Source: Gonocerus acuteangulatus
Taxonomy: Eukaryota; Arthropoda; Insecta; Hemiptera; Coreidae
DNA length: 64,000 nucleotides
NCBI GenBank assembly: GCA_946811695.1
Contig: OX328132.1
Location: forward strand, 56,118,044 to 56,182,043
Direction of reading: 5' to 3'
Positions 57,682 through 64,000 of the stretch are shown here, in pieces; position 1 is the stretch's first letter, and each line of letters opens with the position of its first letter. The position numbers and the translations under genes were made by a program. Below the pieces are notes generated by a model, which saw only the letters and a list, made by a program, of their open reading frames with translations, searched no databases and was not told where the DNA came from.

Positions 57682-60600
57682 CGGCTTAAAAAATAAAATT
57701 ACAACTACTGGTTTTTTGGAATATTTATTAATGCATGATATAATTTATCTTTGTGAAACACATATTACAGAGCAAACTACAAGTATGTTTGATGAGTACT
57801 TTAAAGCATACGAAGTTAAATGGATTTCTGCAGTTAAATTAAAGAAGTTTGGGCGAGCCAGTGGTGGAAAATTGCTTGGGTTTAGGAAAAATCTTTCTCA
57901 TCTGGTTAAATTTGTCAATATAGAAAATGAAGTACTTATAAAATTAATCAAACTAAATCTCTATTTATATCCATTATATTTTAGAACCAAGTCTTGGAAT
58001 GAGGAATTTAATGTTTTTACAGACCTAATTGAAAAGAATAACCATTTGCAATTCTTAGCCCTTGGAGACTTGAACATACAGATTGCTGATTGTCAAGTTG
58101 TGCCAAAACTGTTTATTAGTAAGTTGCATAGGTTCAATAAACTAAGAAAATCTAAAGATAAAAATATCACATCTAATGGAAAAAAGTTTCTGAATTTCTG
58201 TCTTGAATTTAATTTTATAATCCTTAATGGGAGATCTCCATCAGATCCAGAGGGAGAAATTACATTCATTGGACAAATGGGCCAATCTGTTAATGATATT
58301 TGCTTTGTATCAGGCGATTGCCTTTCTATGATGCATGATTTCAGAGTAGGATCCTTACCATATTCAGATCACCAGCCACTGCATATCACTGTAAATGGAA
58401 TAAGCAAAGGAGTATTACAAGAAACTGATACCTGCACAAGTTTATTACCAAAACTTACATGGACTAAGAGTGACAATAATTGTTACAAAGAAAAACTTCA
58501 AAGTATAACTAATAATTGTTTGATAACAAAGGAAAACACGACTGAAGACAGTAGAGAGGAGGTTCTACAGTCCTGCTATCAATTGATAAGGCAAGCTGCC
58601 CAAAGAGGTAGGAACTACAAGTCAAGCAGAGAGACTCCTACAACTCAGCCATGGTATGACAATCACTGTCGGGCACTACGTCGACGTTCCTTTAAACTGC
58701 TAAATTTATTTCGACGGACAAACTCTGAAATAGTGAAACTAATGTATTTACAGGCAAACAAGGATTTAAAAAATACCTGTTTTCAAAAGAGAAGCTCTTA
58801 TTATCAGAACATATATGGCGAACTCAAGTTAGTGAAAGATGCTAAGCGGTTTTGGTCATTAGTAAAAACCATAAATCGATCAAACTTTTCCATTAGTAAC
58901 AATATTACGGTTGATGACTGGATCGAATATTTCAGAGGCTCATTAAATTCGGATGTTAATTCTATCAGTTATGCTATGCCAATGATTACAATCAGTGAGA
59001 TGGAACAGCTGTTTACACTTGATGAGCTAAAGGATGTTTTGAAAACTGTAAAGGACAATAAAGCGCCAGGAATTGATGGAATTCCATATGAATTTTATAA
59101 GTATGCCCCAGACAACTTTCTAAACTGTCTTTTAAAATTTTATAATTATGTTCTAATTAATGAAAGCCTACCTCCGAGCTTTACAAGATCAATTATATTT
59201 CCGCTGCACAAGAAAGGAGACCTGAATGAGGTTGAAAATTACAGAGGGATTTCATTTATAGACTGTGTTTCAAAAATCTTCACTGGGATGCTCCTAAAAA
59301 GAATTGAGAGTTTTGCTCATAAAAATAAAATTCTGCCGGAAACTCAAGCTGGCTTTAGAAAAGGTTATTCGACAATAGATAACGTTTTTAATTTAATTAA
59401 CATAGCTAGGCTTAAAATTTCTAAGAAAAGGGGAAAAGTCTATGCTTTTTTTGTCGACCTCAAATCTGCTTTTGATTCACTAAGTCGTCAGGCCCTCCTA
59501 TTTAAACTTTCAAAGATTGGATTATCAACGAAAATCATCAACATTATTCAGCAGTTGTATAGTAATACAATGTCAGGTGTGTGGGTGAAGAATAAAATTT
59601 CTGAATATTTTGAAATAAAAAATGGAGTTAAACAGGGAGATGTATTGAGTGCCTTGCTGTTTATTTTGTACATACTGGACATGCCTGAGTATGTCGGAGG
59701 AGGGGTAAGAATAGAAAATACCACGATAGGAAGTTTACTGTTTGCTGATGACATTGTGTTCCTTAGTGATAGCAAATCCAAACTCCAAGAGATGATAGAC
59801 AAACTAGCACAATACTGTAGTATTTGGAACTTGACTGTAAATTTGAAGAAATCTAAAGTTATGATTTTCAGAAATGGTGGGAAAATTGCTAAAGACGATG
59901 TATGGCACTACAATGGTGAGCCAATAGAAATAGTCAATGAATACAAGTACTTAGGCATAGTCATAACACCGAACCTGTCACTTCGCAAACACTTTGAAAA
60001 GAAAGTACCTGTTGCTATGCGCGGAATTCATACTACTTGGCATAGTTTTATTATGAAGAAAGAAGTGCCTATCTCCGCAAAAATGCAAGTGTTTGACACT
60101 GTGACTAGAGCAGTTCTGTGTTATGGTGCACAGGTGTGGGGCGGGCGAAGCTATGACAAGGTTGAGCAGGTTGAAAGAAGTTTTATAAAGAGACTATTCT
60201 GCCTCCCTAGGAATACGCCGAACTACGCTTTGCAGCTGGAAACAGGAAGAGCATCCATGTACATCTACACTCTGCAGCTTCATCTCATGTATGTTCTAAA
60301 AGTGTTGAATGCGCCTGAAGAGAGGCTCACTAAGCAGCTTGCAGCTAAAGTGGTTGTGGGTAAGGTAGGTTGGTACAATGACTTGCGTGATGTCTGTATC
60401 AAAGCAGGATTCGAACCGCAAACTTTTTTTTCAACCCCACTGGACAAGATACATGCAACCGTCAAATGCATAGTAGGTAGTATTGACTCCCAGGAAAAAG
60501 AAAAGTTACAAGACAGGCTAACGAACGCGCAGTTCCACACAACCTACAAAATTTTGAAATTTGAATGTAAGCAGCTGTCTTATATCAACGACACTAACAG

Positions 60601-61115
60601 CCTTCAAATGATAAGGACCATCATGCGAGCCAGAACAGAAACCCTAAATCTGAATAGGAAGCCTTGGAGTTCTGATCATAGTGCCCTCTGCTCTCTTTGC
60701 AATATGAAAGAACCCGAAGATATCATCCATTTCCTAGCTGTATGCCCAATCCTCTCCGAGATAAGATTAAACATATTCTTCAAAAATAGATTAACCCACA
60801 CGCAAGCAATAGACTATTTGAACGGCCAGGACTACACAAAACTATACCACTACGTTAAAGAGGCAATTAATTTTAAATTTGATTATCAGGAATAAGGAGG
60901 ATCAATTTTTGTTTTACTTATTTATTTGTTTTTATATTGTTTACAATCACTCATATTGTTTTTATTTAATTTTCATGTGTATAATATTATGTGGTGTCGC
61001 TTAGCTGATGGATTATATCCAAGCTTATGTAAATTTATTGTGAATTTCTCAAGGACTTATTATTTGTACATTTATAAAATAAAATTTACTTTACTACTAC
61101 TACTACTACTACTAC

Positions 61116-61160
<45 letters not shown>

Positions 61161-61859
61161 AATTTGAATCACCGTAATTTTCGGTCTCTAGGGGTTCTGA
61201 AACGCAACATTTTCTAGTCGGCACTTCCGGATTGTTTCATGAGATCAACCTTATAAACGGGGTTCCTCCCTATGAATGGAGGGAGGAACGGCGCTAAAAC
61301 ACATTGCATTGATTTTTACATGTCAGATGAAATTCTGACTTAAACACAACACAATTTTACTATAGTTTTTACAAAAATAAGGTGCGTGATTAACTCAGTG
61401 GTTCAGTACTAAACCAATGTTCTAGAGGACCTAAGTTCAAAACTTTTGTGCACGAACGATTTTATCTTCTACTACCTTTGTTTGAGTTTGATTTAGTGTC
61501 CCAGACCGTACCTAAGCTCACCCATCCTTTATTCAATTTAATGGGTGCCTGAAAAGGAAAAATCAGGTGACTAGAGCACAGTAATAACCACACTATCTCC
61601 CTATTGAGCTGTGTTGTCAAGAATCAGACACCTCTACAGTACCTGCCACTCTGGGCAGATACTGCCCTCATGGCCGGTTATGAAATTTTGATTATGTTTT
61701 TGGCAAAATTAAACAAATGATTAGGTAAATTCTAATATAGTTTTTAGTACTTACCCTTTTCTTCTAATAATAGCTTCTGTTCTTCCCTCCATTTTCTAAT
61801 TTTTTCGGGTTCCTCTCGTAGTGGCTGTTTCAATGGTGTTGGGCTTGGATTTCTGAGAT
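47562..61859 (-). CDS. Clc: Clathrin light chain, C-terminal half in three exons (5' part outside or not found)
   Basis: Exons 61859-61755, 56732-56621 and 47745-47562 join in consistent phases (phase 1, then phase 2) and read through to a TAA at 47564-47562. Clathrin light chain binds the central helical part of the heavy chain in coated vesicles. The first exon carries EKIRKWREEQKLLLEEK, matching the start of the heavy-chain-binding helix; the second carries KKELEEWYKHHEE and KTKAANR; the last carries PGTEWERIAKLCDFNPKSS and KDVSRMRSIILQLKQTPL, the conserved C-terminus. About 135 residues are visible; family members have about 215-250, so the acidic N-terminal part and its exons are missing and are probably beyond 64000. 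Introns of 8.9 and 5.0 kb are filled with transposons, including an antisense LINE. The identification rests on the family motifs and is firm; exact exon borders follow GT-AG rules only. Confidence 0.94.
48026..48980. mobile_element. Non-autonomous element with ~55-bp inverted ends in a clathrin light chain intron
   Basis: Left end GTCTGTTTGCAAAGACCACA continuing TACAGTTACTTTTGAAGTAG; right end mirrors it (48921-48977). Two diverged tandem units of about 200 bp inside (48190-48360 and 48395-48600) share GTTAACTGTTTTGCAGGTTA and CGTTGGTTCTATA. No coding. Confidence 0.7.
49348..49430 (-). mobile_element. 5'-truncated SINE family 2 tail with 9-bp duplication
   Basis: About 50 T, then ACGGCGCATTTACATCTAGG and CCATTAGCGCCT, the SINE 3' end on the minus strand. 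GTTACATTA at 49339-49347 and 49431-49439 flanks it. Confidence 0.85.
50170..50370 (-). pseudogene. Mariner-type transposase C-terminal fragment (family H, left copy)
   Basis: Minus strand: SHNTQSIKKWLNHDYPGRWI then ERFGPVHWSAQNPDLMSLDF and YVWGRL, matching the RW...GP..W..RSPDL.PLDFF.WG block that holds the last catalytic Asp. The rest of the transposase is lost or unreadable. Confidence 0.75.
52105..52330 (+). pseudogene. Mariner-type transposase C-terminal fragment (family H, right copy)
   Basis: Plus strand, with frameshifts: YPGRWIW, then GPVHWLAKNPDLTLLDFLA, then stops. Equivalent to 50170-50370 and mirrored to it. Terminal CGATACACCCTAT near 53005. Confidence 0.6.
53035..53152. repeat. 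Family A right end
   Basis: ATTTTCTAGTCAGCACTTCC then GGATTGTGTCATGAGGTCAA, ending GGAGGGAGGTATTCTGTTAA. Directly follows the family H terminus. Confidence 0.6.
54371..54580. repeat. Tandem repeat, about 2.6 units of ~81 bp
   Basis: Each unit contains GTCACCA.ATTCATCTCTGGGC and TTTCCAGTTTCTCAAAATGG-like blocks. GTGACC/GGAAGTG words in inverse orientation follow at 54880-55080. Confidence 0.7.
55589..55770 (+). mobile_element. tRNA-derived SINE, family 2, with near-perfect 15-bp duplication
   Basis: GGGTCTCCTCATGGTATAGT head (drifted A-box), GGTTCGATTCCC, body GCTCATCGGGAAAATTCCTC, end GATGCACAGT and a short poly(A). AATCAGAGTATATTA (55574-55588) and AATCAGAGAATATTA (55771-55785) flank it, one difference. 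Confidence 0.85.
56397..56620. other. Intron sequence before clathrin exon 56621-56732
   Basis: AT-rich, nothing recognised. Confidence 0.4.
56621..56732 (-). CDS. Clc: Clathrin light chain internal exon (coiled-coil segment)
   Basis: Acceptor CACATTTAG precedes 56732, donor GTGAAT follows 56621. The 112 bp give a charged helix, DKNEEIKKEEW then KKELEEWYKHHEELIAKTKA, matching the KELEEWYARQDEQLQKTKANNR segment of other light chains. No frameshift or stop is seen. Confidence 0.92.
56955..57000 (-). repeat. SINE family 2 head fragment
   Basis: Minus strand GGTCTCCCCGTTGTCTAGTG then GCTAACACC, a 5' fragment of the SINE. Rest of 56733-57550 is AT-rich intron with nothing else recognised. Confidence 0.5.
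57552..57676. repeat. Family A element, copy 7, left piece and (TA)n, interrupted by the LINE
   Basis: GATTTTTGTACAAAATTTCA then TCAAAATCGGACCATTTTTG, the family sequence that always precedes its (TA)n, followed by (TA)n 57609-57676. The matching right piece is at 61120-61297. Confidence 0.75.
57716..60895 (+). CDS. Non-LTR retrotransposon (LINE) ORF2: AP endonuclease plus reverse transcriptase
   Basis: A frame of 1059 codons without a stop. Residues 1-235 form an apurinic-type endonuclease: CETH at 13-16, GDLN at 117-120, SDHQP at 218-222. Residues about 435-760 form the reverse transcriptase: APGIDGIPYEF, NYRGISFIDCVSKIF, FFVDLKSAFDSL, GVKQGDVLSALLF, the catalytic FADD at 677-680 and YKYLGIVITPNLS. 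Near residues 990-1010 is a CxxC...H...C motif typical of ORF2 C-termini. The frame is open upstream of 57716: VCGLKNK is read just before it, which looks like the endonuclease's first conserved block, and the frame then runs into (TA)n, so the extreme N-terminus is lost. First in-frame ATG is 57731. No ORF1 is present. The element is antisense inside a clathrin light chain intron. It belongs to the broad Jockey/I/CR1 assemblage; I cannot assign the clade. The unbroken frame suggests recent insertion. Confidence 0.93.
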   Translation: MEYLLMHDIIYLCETHITEQTTSMFDEYFKAYEVKWISAVKLKKFGRASGGKLLGFRKNLSHLVKFVNIENEVLIKLIKLNLYLYPLYFRTKSWNEEFNVFTDLIEKNNHLQFLALGDLNIQIADCQVVPKLFISKLHRFNKLRKSKDKNITSNGKKFLNFCLEFNFIILNGRSPSDPEGEITFIGQMGQSVNDICFVSGDCLSMMHDFRVGSLPYSDHQPLHITVNGISKGVLQETDTCTSLLPKLTWTKSDNNCYKEKLQSITNNCLITKENTTEDSREEVLQSCYQLIRQAAQRGRNYKSSRETPTTQPWYDNHCRALRRRSFKLLNLFRRTNSEIVKLMYLQANKDLKNTCFQKRSSYYQNIYGELKLVKDAKRFWSLVKTINRSNFSISNNITVDDWIEYFRGSLNSDVNSISYAMPMITISEMEQLFTLDELKDVLKTVKDNKAPGIDGIPYEFYKYAPDNFLNCLLKFYNYVLINESLPPSFTRSIIFPLHKKGDLNEVENYRGISFIDCVSKIFTGMLLKRIESFAHKNKILPETQAGFRKGYSTIDNVFNLINIARLKISKKRGKVYAFFVDLKSAFDSLSRQALLFKLSKIGLSTKIINIIQQLYSNTMSGVWVKNKISEYFEIKNGVKQGDVLSALLFILYILDMPEYVGGGVRIENTTIGSLLFADDIVFLSDSKSKLQEMIDKLAQYCSIWNLTVNLKKSKVMIFRNGGKIAKDDVWHYNGEPIEIVNEYKYLGIVITPNLSLRKHFEKKVPVAMRGIHTTWHSFIMKKEVPISAKMQVFDTVTRAVLCYGAQVWGGRSYDKVEQVERSFIKRLFCLPRNTPNYALQLETGRASMYIYTLQLHLMYVLKVLNAPEERLTKQLAAKVVVGKVGWYNDLRDVCIKAGFEPQTFFSTPLDKIHATVKCIVGSIDSQEKEKLQDRLTNAQFHTTYKILKFECKQLSYINDTNSLQMIRTIMRARTETLNLNRKPWSSDHSALCSLCNMKEPEDIIHFLAVCPILSEIRLNIFFKNRLTHTQAIDYLNGQDYTKLYHYVKEAINFKFDYQE
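60896..61119 (+). other. LINE 3' UTR and (TAC)n tail
   Basis: Short AT-rich 3' region after the ORF2 stop, ending in about nine ACT/TAC triplets that pass straight into a (TA)n tract at about 61120. A microsatellite tail instead of poly(A) is known for several LINE clades. Confidence 0.6.
61120..61297. repeat. Family A element, copy 7, (TA)n and right end
   Basis: (TA)n 61120-61158, then CAAATTTGAATCACCG, TTTCTAGTCGGCACTTCCGG and GGAGGGAGGAACGGCGCTAA. Confidence 0.8.
61379..61690 (+). mobile_element. tRNA-derived SINE, family 1, diverged copy
   Basis: Head with ATTAACTCAGTGG (A-box) and AAGTTCAAAAC (degraded B-box), then the same body landmarks as 1903-2250: TTTTATCTTCTA, CCACACTATCTCCCTA, GCCCTCATGGCC. 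Target duplication is no longer clear. It lies in the clathrin light chain intron just above exon 61755-61859. Confidence 0.75.
61755..61859 (-). CDS. Clc: Clathrin light chain internal exon (start of heavy-chain-binding helix)
   Basis: Donor GTAAGT follows 61755 and acceptor ACATAG precedes 61859 (an alternative acceptor CTCAG is a few bases inside). The exon codes for a proline-rich linker, then REEPEKIRKWREEQKLLL, like the ESIRKWREEQ stretch of vertebrate light chains. It enters with two bases of a codon and leaves with one, matching the next exon. Confidence 0.88.
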
Positions 61860-62285
61860 CTATGTTAAATAAAGTAAAAAACTGTTAATTGAATTCTTAT
61901 TTTAGGGATTTGGAGTAAGTCACAATTTATGTTCATTATTCTCTCCCACCTCACACATTTGCACTATTATTTTTCTTTGATATTAAATATAAACTAACTA
62001 ACGATAAAATGTTAAAATATGAAGAAGCCGTCCCATGAATATCATCTCTCTTAACAATTAATAATAATTAGTAGGGACCGGATTCTTAGGTTTTCACCTA
62101 TTTTTTTCCTTCTTCCTAAACATGATAATGGTCAGTTTTTTATATGATTCATGTCCTGTAGTATCGTTCATGCAAATTTGGAAGAACCTAAAAAAACCTA
62201 TTCCGGATGATATCACCTAAAAAAATCTATTCAGGATGATATCACCTAAATAACTGTATGGAATGACCTAGACAGACCTAATCTT
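61860..62285. other. Clathrin light chain intron, no element recognised
   Basis: AT-rich. A ~30-bp near repeat (CCGGATGATATCACCTAA / CAGGATGATATCACCTAA) at about 62203-62248. Confidence 0.4.
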
Positions 62286-62286
62286 T

Positions 62287-63339
62287 AAAAAAGTCCGACT
62301 GTCAGGAGCTGCATCATCTTAGCGCGGTTCCGTTCTTATCCCTACACTCATTTAAAATGATTAAAATAGAAACTGTTATTATTTTGGGTCCACATTTCTA
62401 GAAAGGTCTTGATTTACGATCTTACCTGGATGGGTTGGCCCACCCTCCCTAGGAAGGACCCGCTAGGCAGTTGAAAAGCTATATCTTGGAAATCCATATC
62501 TCTAACATTAAATTGTTTTTCTTATTTTTCTTAACCTGTTTTATTCTCAAATACATTATCCAACTATAAGCAATTAAAAAATAACAAGGAATAAAAACAG
62601 ACAAAAAGAACAGTTCGAATAAGCGAAATCAATTACTTTAAAGTTTTAAGCACTTATTTCTCCGATTGACATCGCCTAATCAAAACTTTCATTAGAACCT
62701 TTTTTGTAGAGCATTTAGTAAGCTTTCTAATGGTGTTCTTCCGTTCCAACTACCAAGATTCTCAACCTTTTTCGAGATATTAAGGAAAGTATACAAAGTT
62801 ACCAAAACTTTTTATGTCTGTTAATAAAATATTTTATTCTAACCCTTCCTTAACTCCAAACGTAACCAAAGTTTCAACATATTAGTTTTAATGAAAGTAG
62901 AACATGCAGAAAATTTTTCAACTGAATCCCATGATTCTAAGTACCCAAACCAAAAACGGTATTCAAAAACTATTTTTCCAATTTTCTCGAAAACGGTTAA
63001 AGCTATCGCCTAAAAAATGTTTTCATTCATTTTCCTTGCCCAAGAAGCATATAAAATGATATGCTCCCTATCGGGGCAGGAGGAACCGCGCTAAAAACGT
63101 AAGCGTTACGATTTTTTTTGCACGAATTTCACCCCAAACGCCATCTTCCAGTGGGTGAATTTTGCTGGTTAACGAACTTGACCTTTCAAATTAGACGAAA
63201 GATTTTTGTACCAAATTTCATCAAAATCGGACCATTTGTCTTCGACCTAGAGAGCGAACAGACAAATATCCGGATTGTGTCATGAGATCAACCTTATAAG
63301 CGGGGTTCCTCCCTATGGGGGAGGGAGGAACCGTGCTAA
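62287..63339. repeat. Family A element, copy 8, internally rearranged, without (TA)n
   Basis: Start AAGTCCGACTGTCAGGAGCT, end GGAGGAACCGTGCTAA. A second end-like piece (CAGGAGGAACCGCGCTAAAA) lies inside near 63080, and the usual (TA)n is missing: GAACAGACAAATAT passes straight into CCGGATTGTGTCATGAG. Confidence 0.7.
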
Positions 63340-63740
63340 TAGAAAATACAATTCAATGAACTCATTTCCTCGATCAAACAAATTTTCATAAAAGCTTCTT
63401 CCCGAGTCCAGACGTTCAGGAACATTTTACAAGGAGTGTCACTTCCACCAAAACTCATTTCAACACGCAGCTGCCATTTCTAAGGCTTCAATGTTCCTCC
63501 AGGGCAACGAGATTCATGGTGCACTCTCATTCCTAAGAGCACATTTCTCAGATGTTCCAAATCTCATTGGAAAATTGGCATCGTCAACACTGGATCTAAA
63601 AGTTGCGATGAAATACACCCCATCTTTATCTTTATCTTTCTCCGCCATTAAGATGGTTCTCTAAGACTACAGGAAAAATTTCACAGTCGAAAACCTGGGC
63701 ACCTTTTTCGAAGATTTAATTATTTGATTTTAACATAGTT
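63340..63740. other. Unassigned stretch with more balanced base composition
   Basis: Less AT-rich than its surroundings and readable for about 100 codons on the plus strand around 63440-63675 with few stops, but I recognise no family. It could be a transposon coding relic; it does not resemble the clathrin light chain N-terminus. Confidence 0.3.
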
Positions 63741-63743
63741 AAG

Positions 63744-63776
63744 TCTCGGCGCTAATGGCCTAGAAGTTGTGCGCCG

Positions 63777-63848
<72 letters not shown>
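63744..63848 (+). repeat. SINE family 2 tail fragment followed by (TA)n
   Basis: CTCGGCGCTAATGGCCTAGA then AGTTGTGCGCCGTAA, and instead of poly(A) about 34 TA units. Confidence 0.7.
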
Positions 63849-63849
<1 letters not shown>

Positions 63850-64000
63850 CAAAAATTCTTTCTTGACTGCAACCTCCATAGATACATTCCTTTGAAAAGT
63901 TCTAAAATACAGCTAAACAAATTCTTCTTTAACGCCAGATGCTCTCGCCCCGGCTCCCGGGGTCTTCCACTACCTGCCATTTTATTCCTCTAGCACAGGT

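Noticed and set aside
63340..63740. Missing N-terminal clathrin light chain exon
   Set aside because: The readable frames do not show an acidic N-terminus or any known light chain motif, and the better frame is on the opposite strand.

Overview
The window is eukaryotic nuclear DNA: strongly AT-rich, with spliced genes whose introns are packed with transposable elements and with many (TA)n tracts. An arthropod is the best fit. The two genes I can name, ribosomal protein L26 and clathrin light chain, have arthropod-like protein sequences, and the repeats (Penelope-like elements, mariner-type elements, tRNA-derived SINEs, piggyBac-type MITEs) suit an arthropod. The order or species cannot be decided from what is here.

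Two host genes lie on the minus strand. RpL26 is complete in coding sequence, in three coding exons (25341-25508, 23168-23308, 14816-14953) giving 148 residues; its 5' non-coding exon was not found. The last three exons seen of a clathrin light chain gene (61755-61859, 56621-56732, 47562-47745) code for the conserved C-terminal part; upstream exons lie beyond 61859, probably past the right edge. A split acidic ORF (6805-7200 and 9857-10252, plus strand) may be a third gene or gene relic. It is interrupted by a 2.65 kb repeat and reads through in frame if that repeat is taken out.

Layout: 1-14.4 kb is repeats with the split ORF. 14.8-25.5 kb is RpL26, whose introns hold a mariner-type element, a repeat carrying nested piggyBac and LINE insertions, and a SINE. 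25.5-47 kb separates the two genes and is almost all repeats: a 1.6 kb palindromic element, a broken Penelope-like element with RT and GIY-YIG domains, a piggyBac relic, a decayed mariner, and a palindromic Penelope element that carries a hammerhead ribozyme. 47.5-64 kb is the clathrin light chain gene, whose introns hold two opposed mariner relics, a large piggyBac-type element, and a nearly full-length non-LTR retrotransposon with a 1059-codon open frame inserted in a (TA)n tract of an older element.

The recurring 'family A' repeat (1-2.7 kb, ends TTAGCGCGGTTCC / GGAACCGCGCTAA) is the backbone into which many other elements went. Several independent element types occur as large inverted repeats. 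Nesting order, target-site duplications and one empty-site comparison give a partial insertion history.
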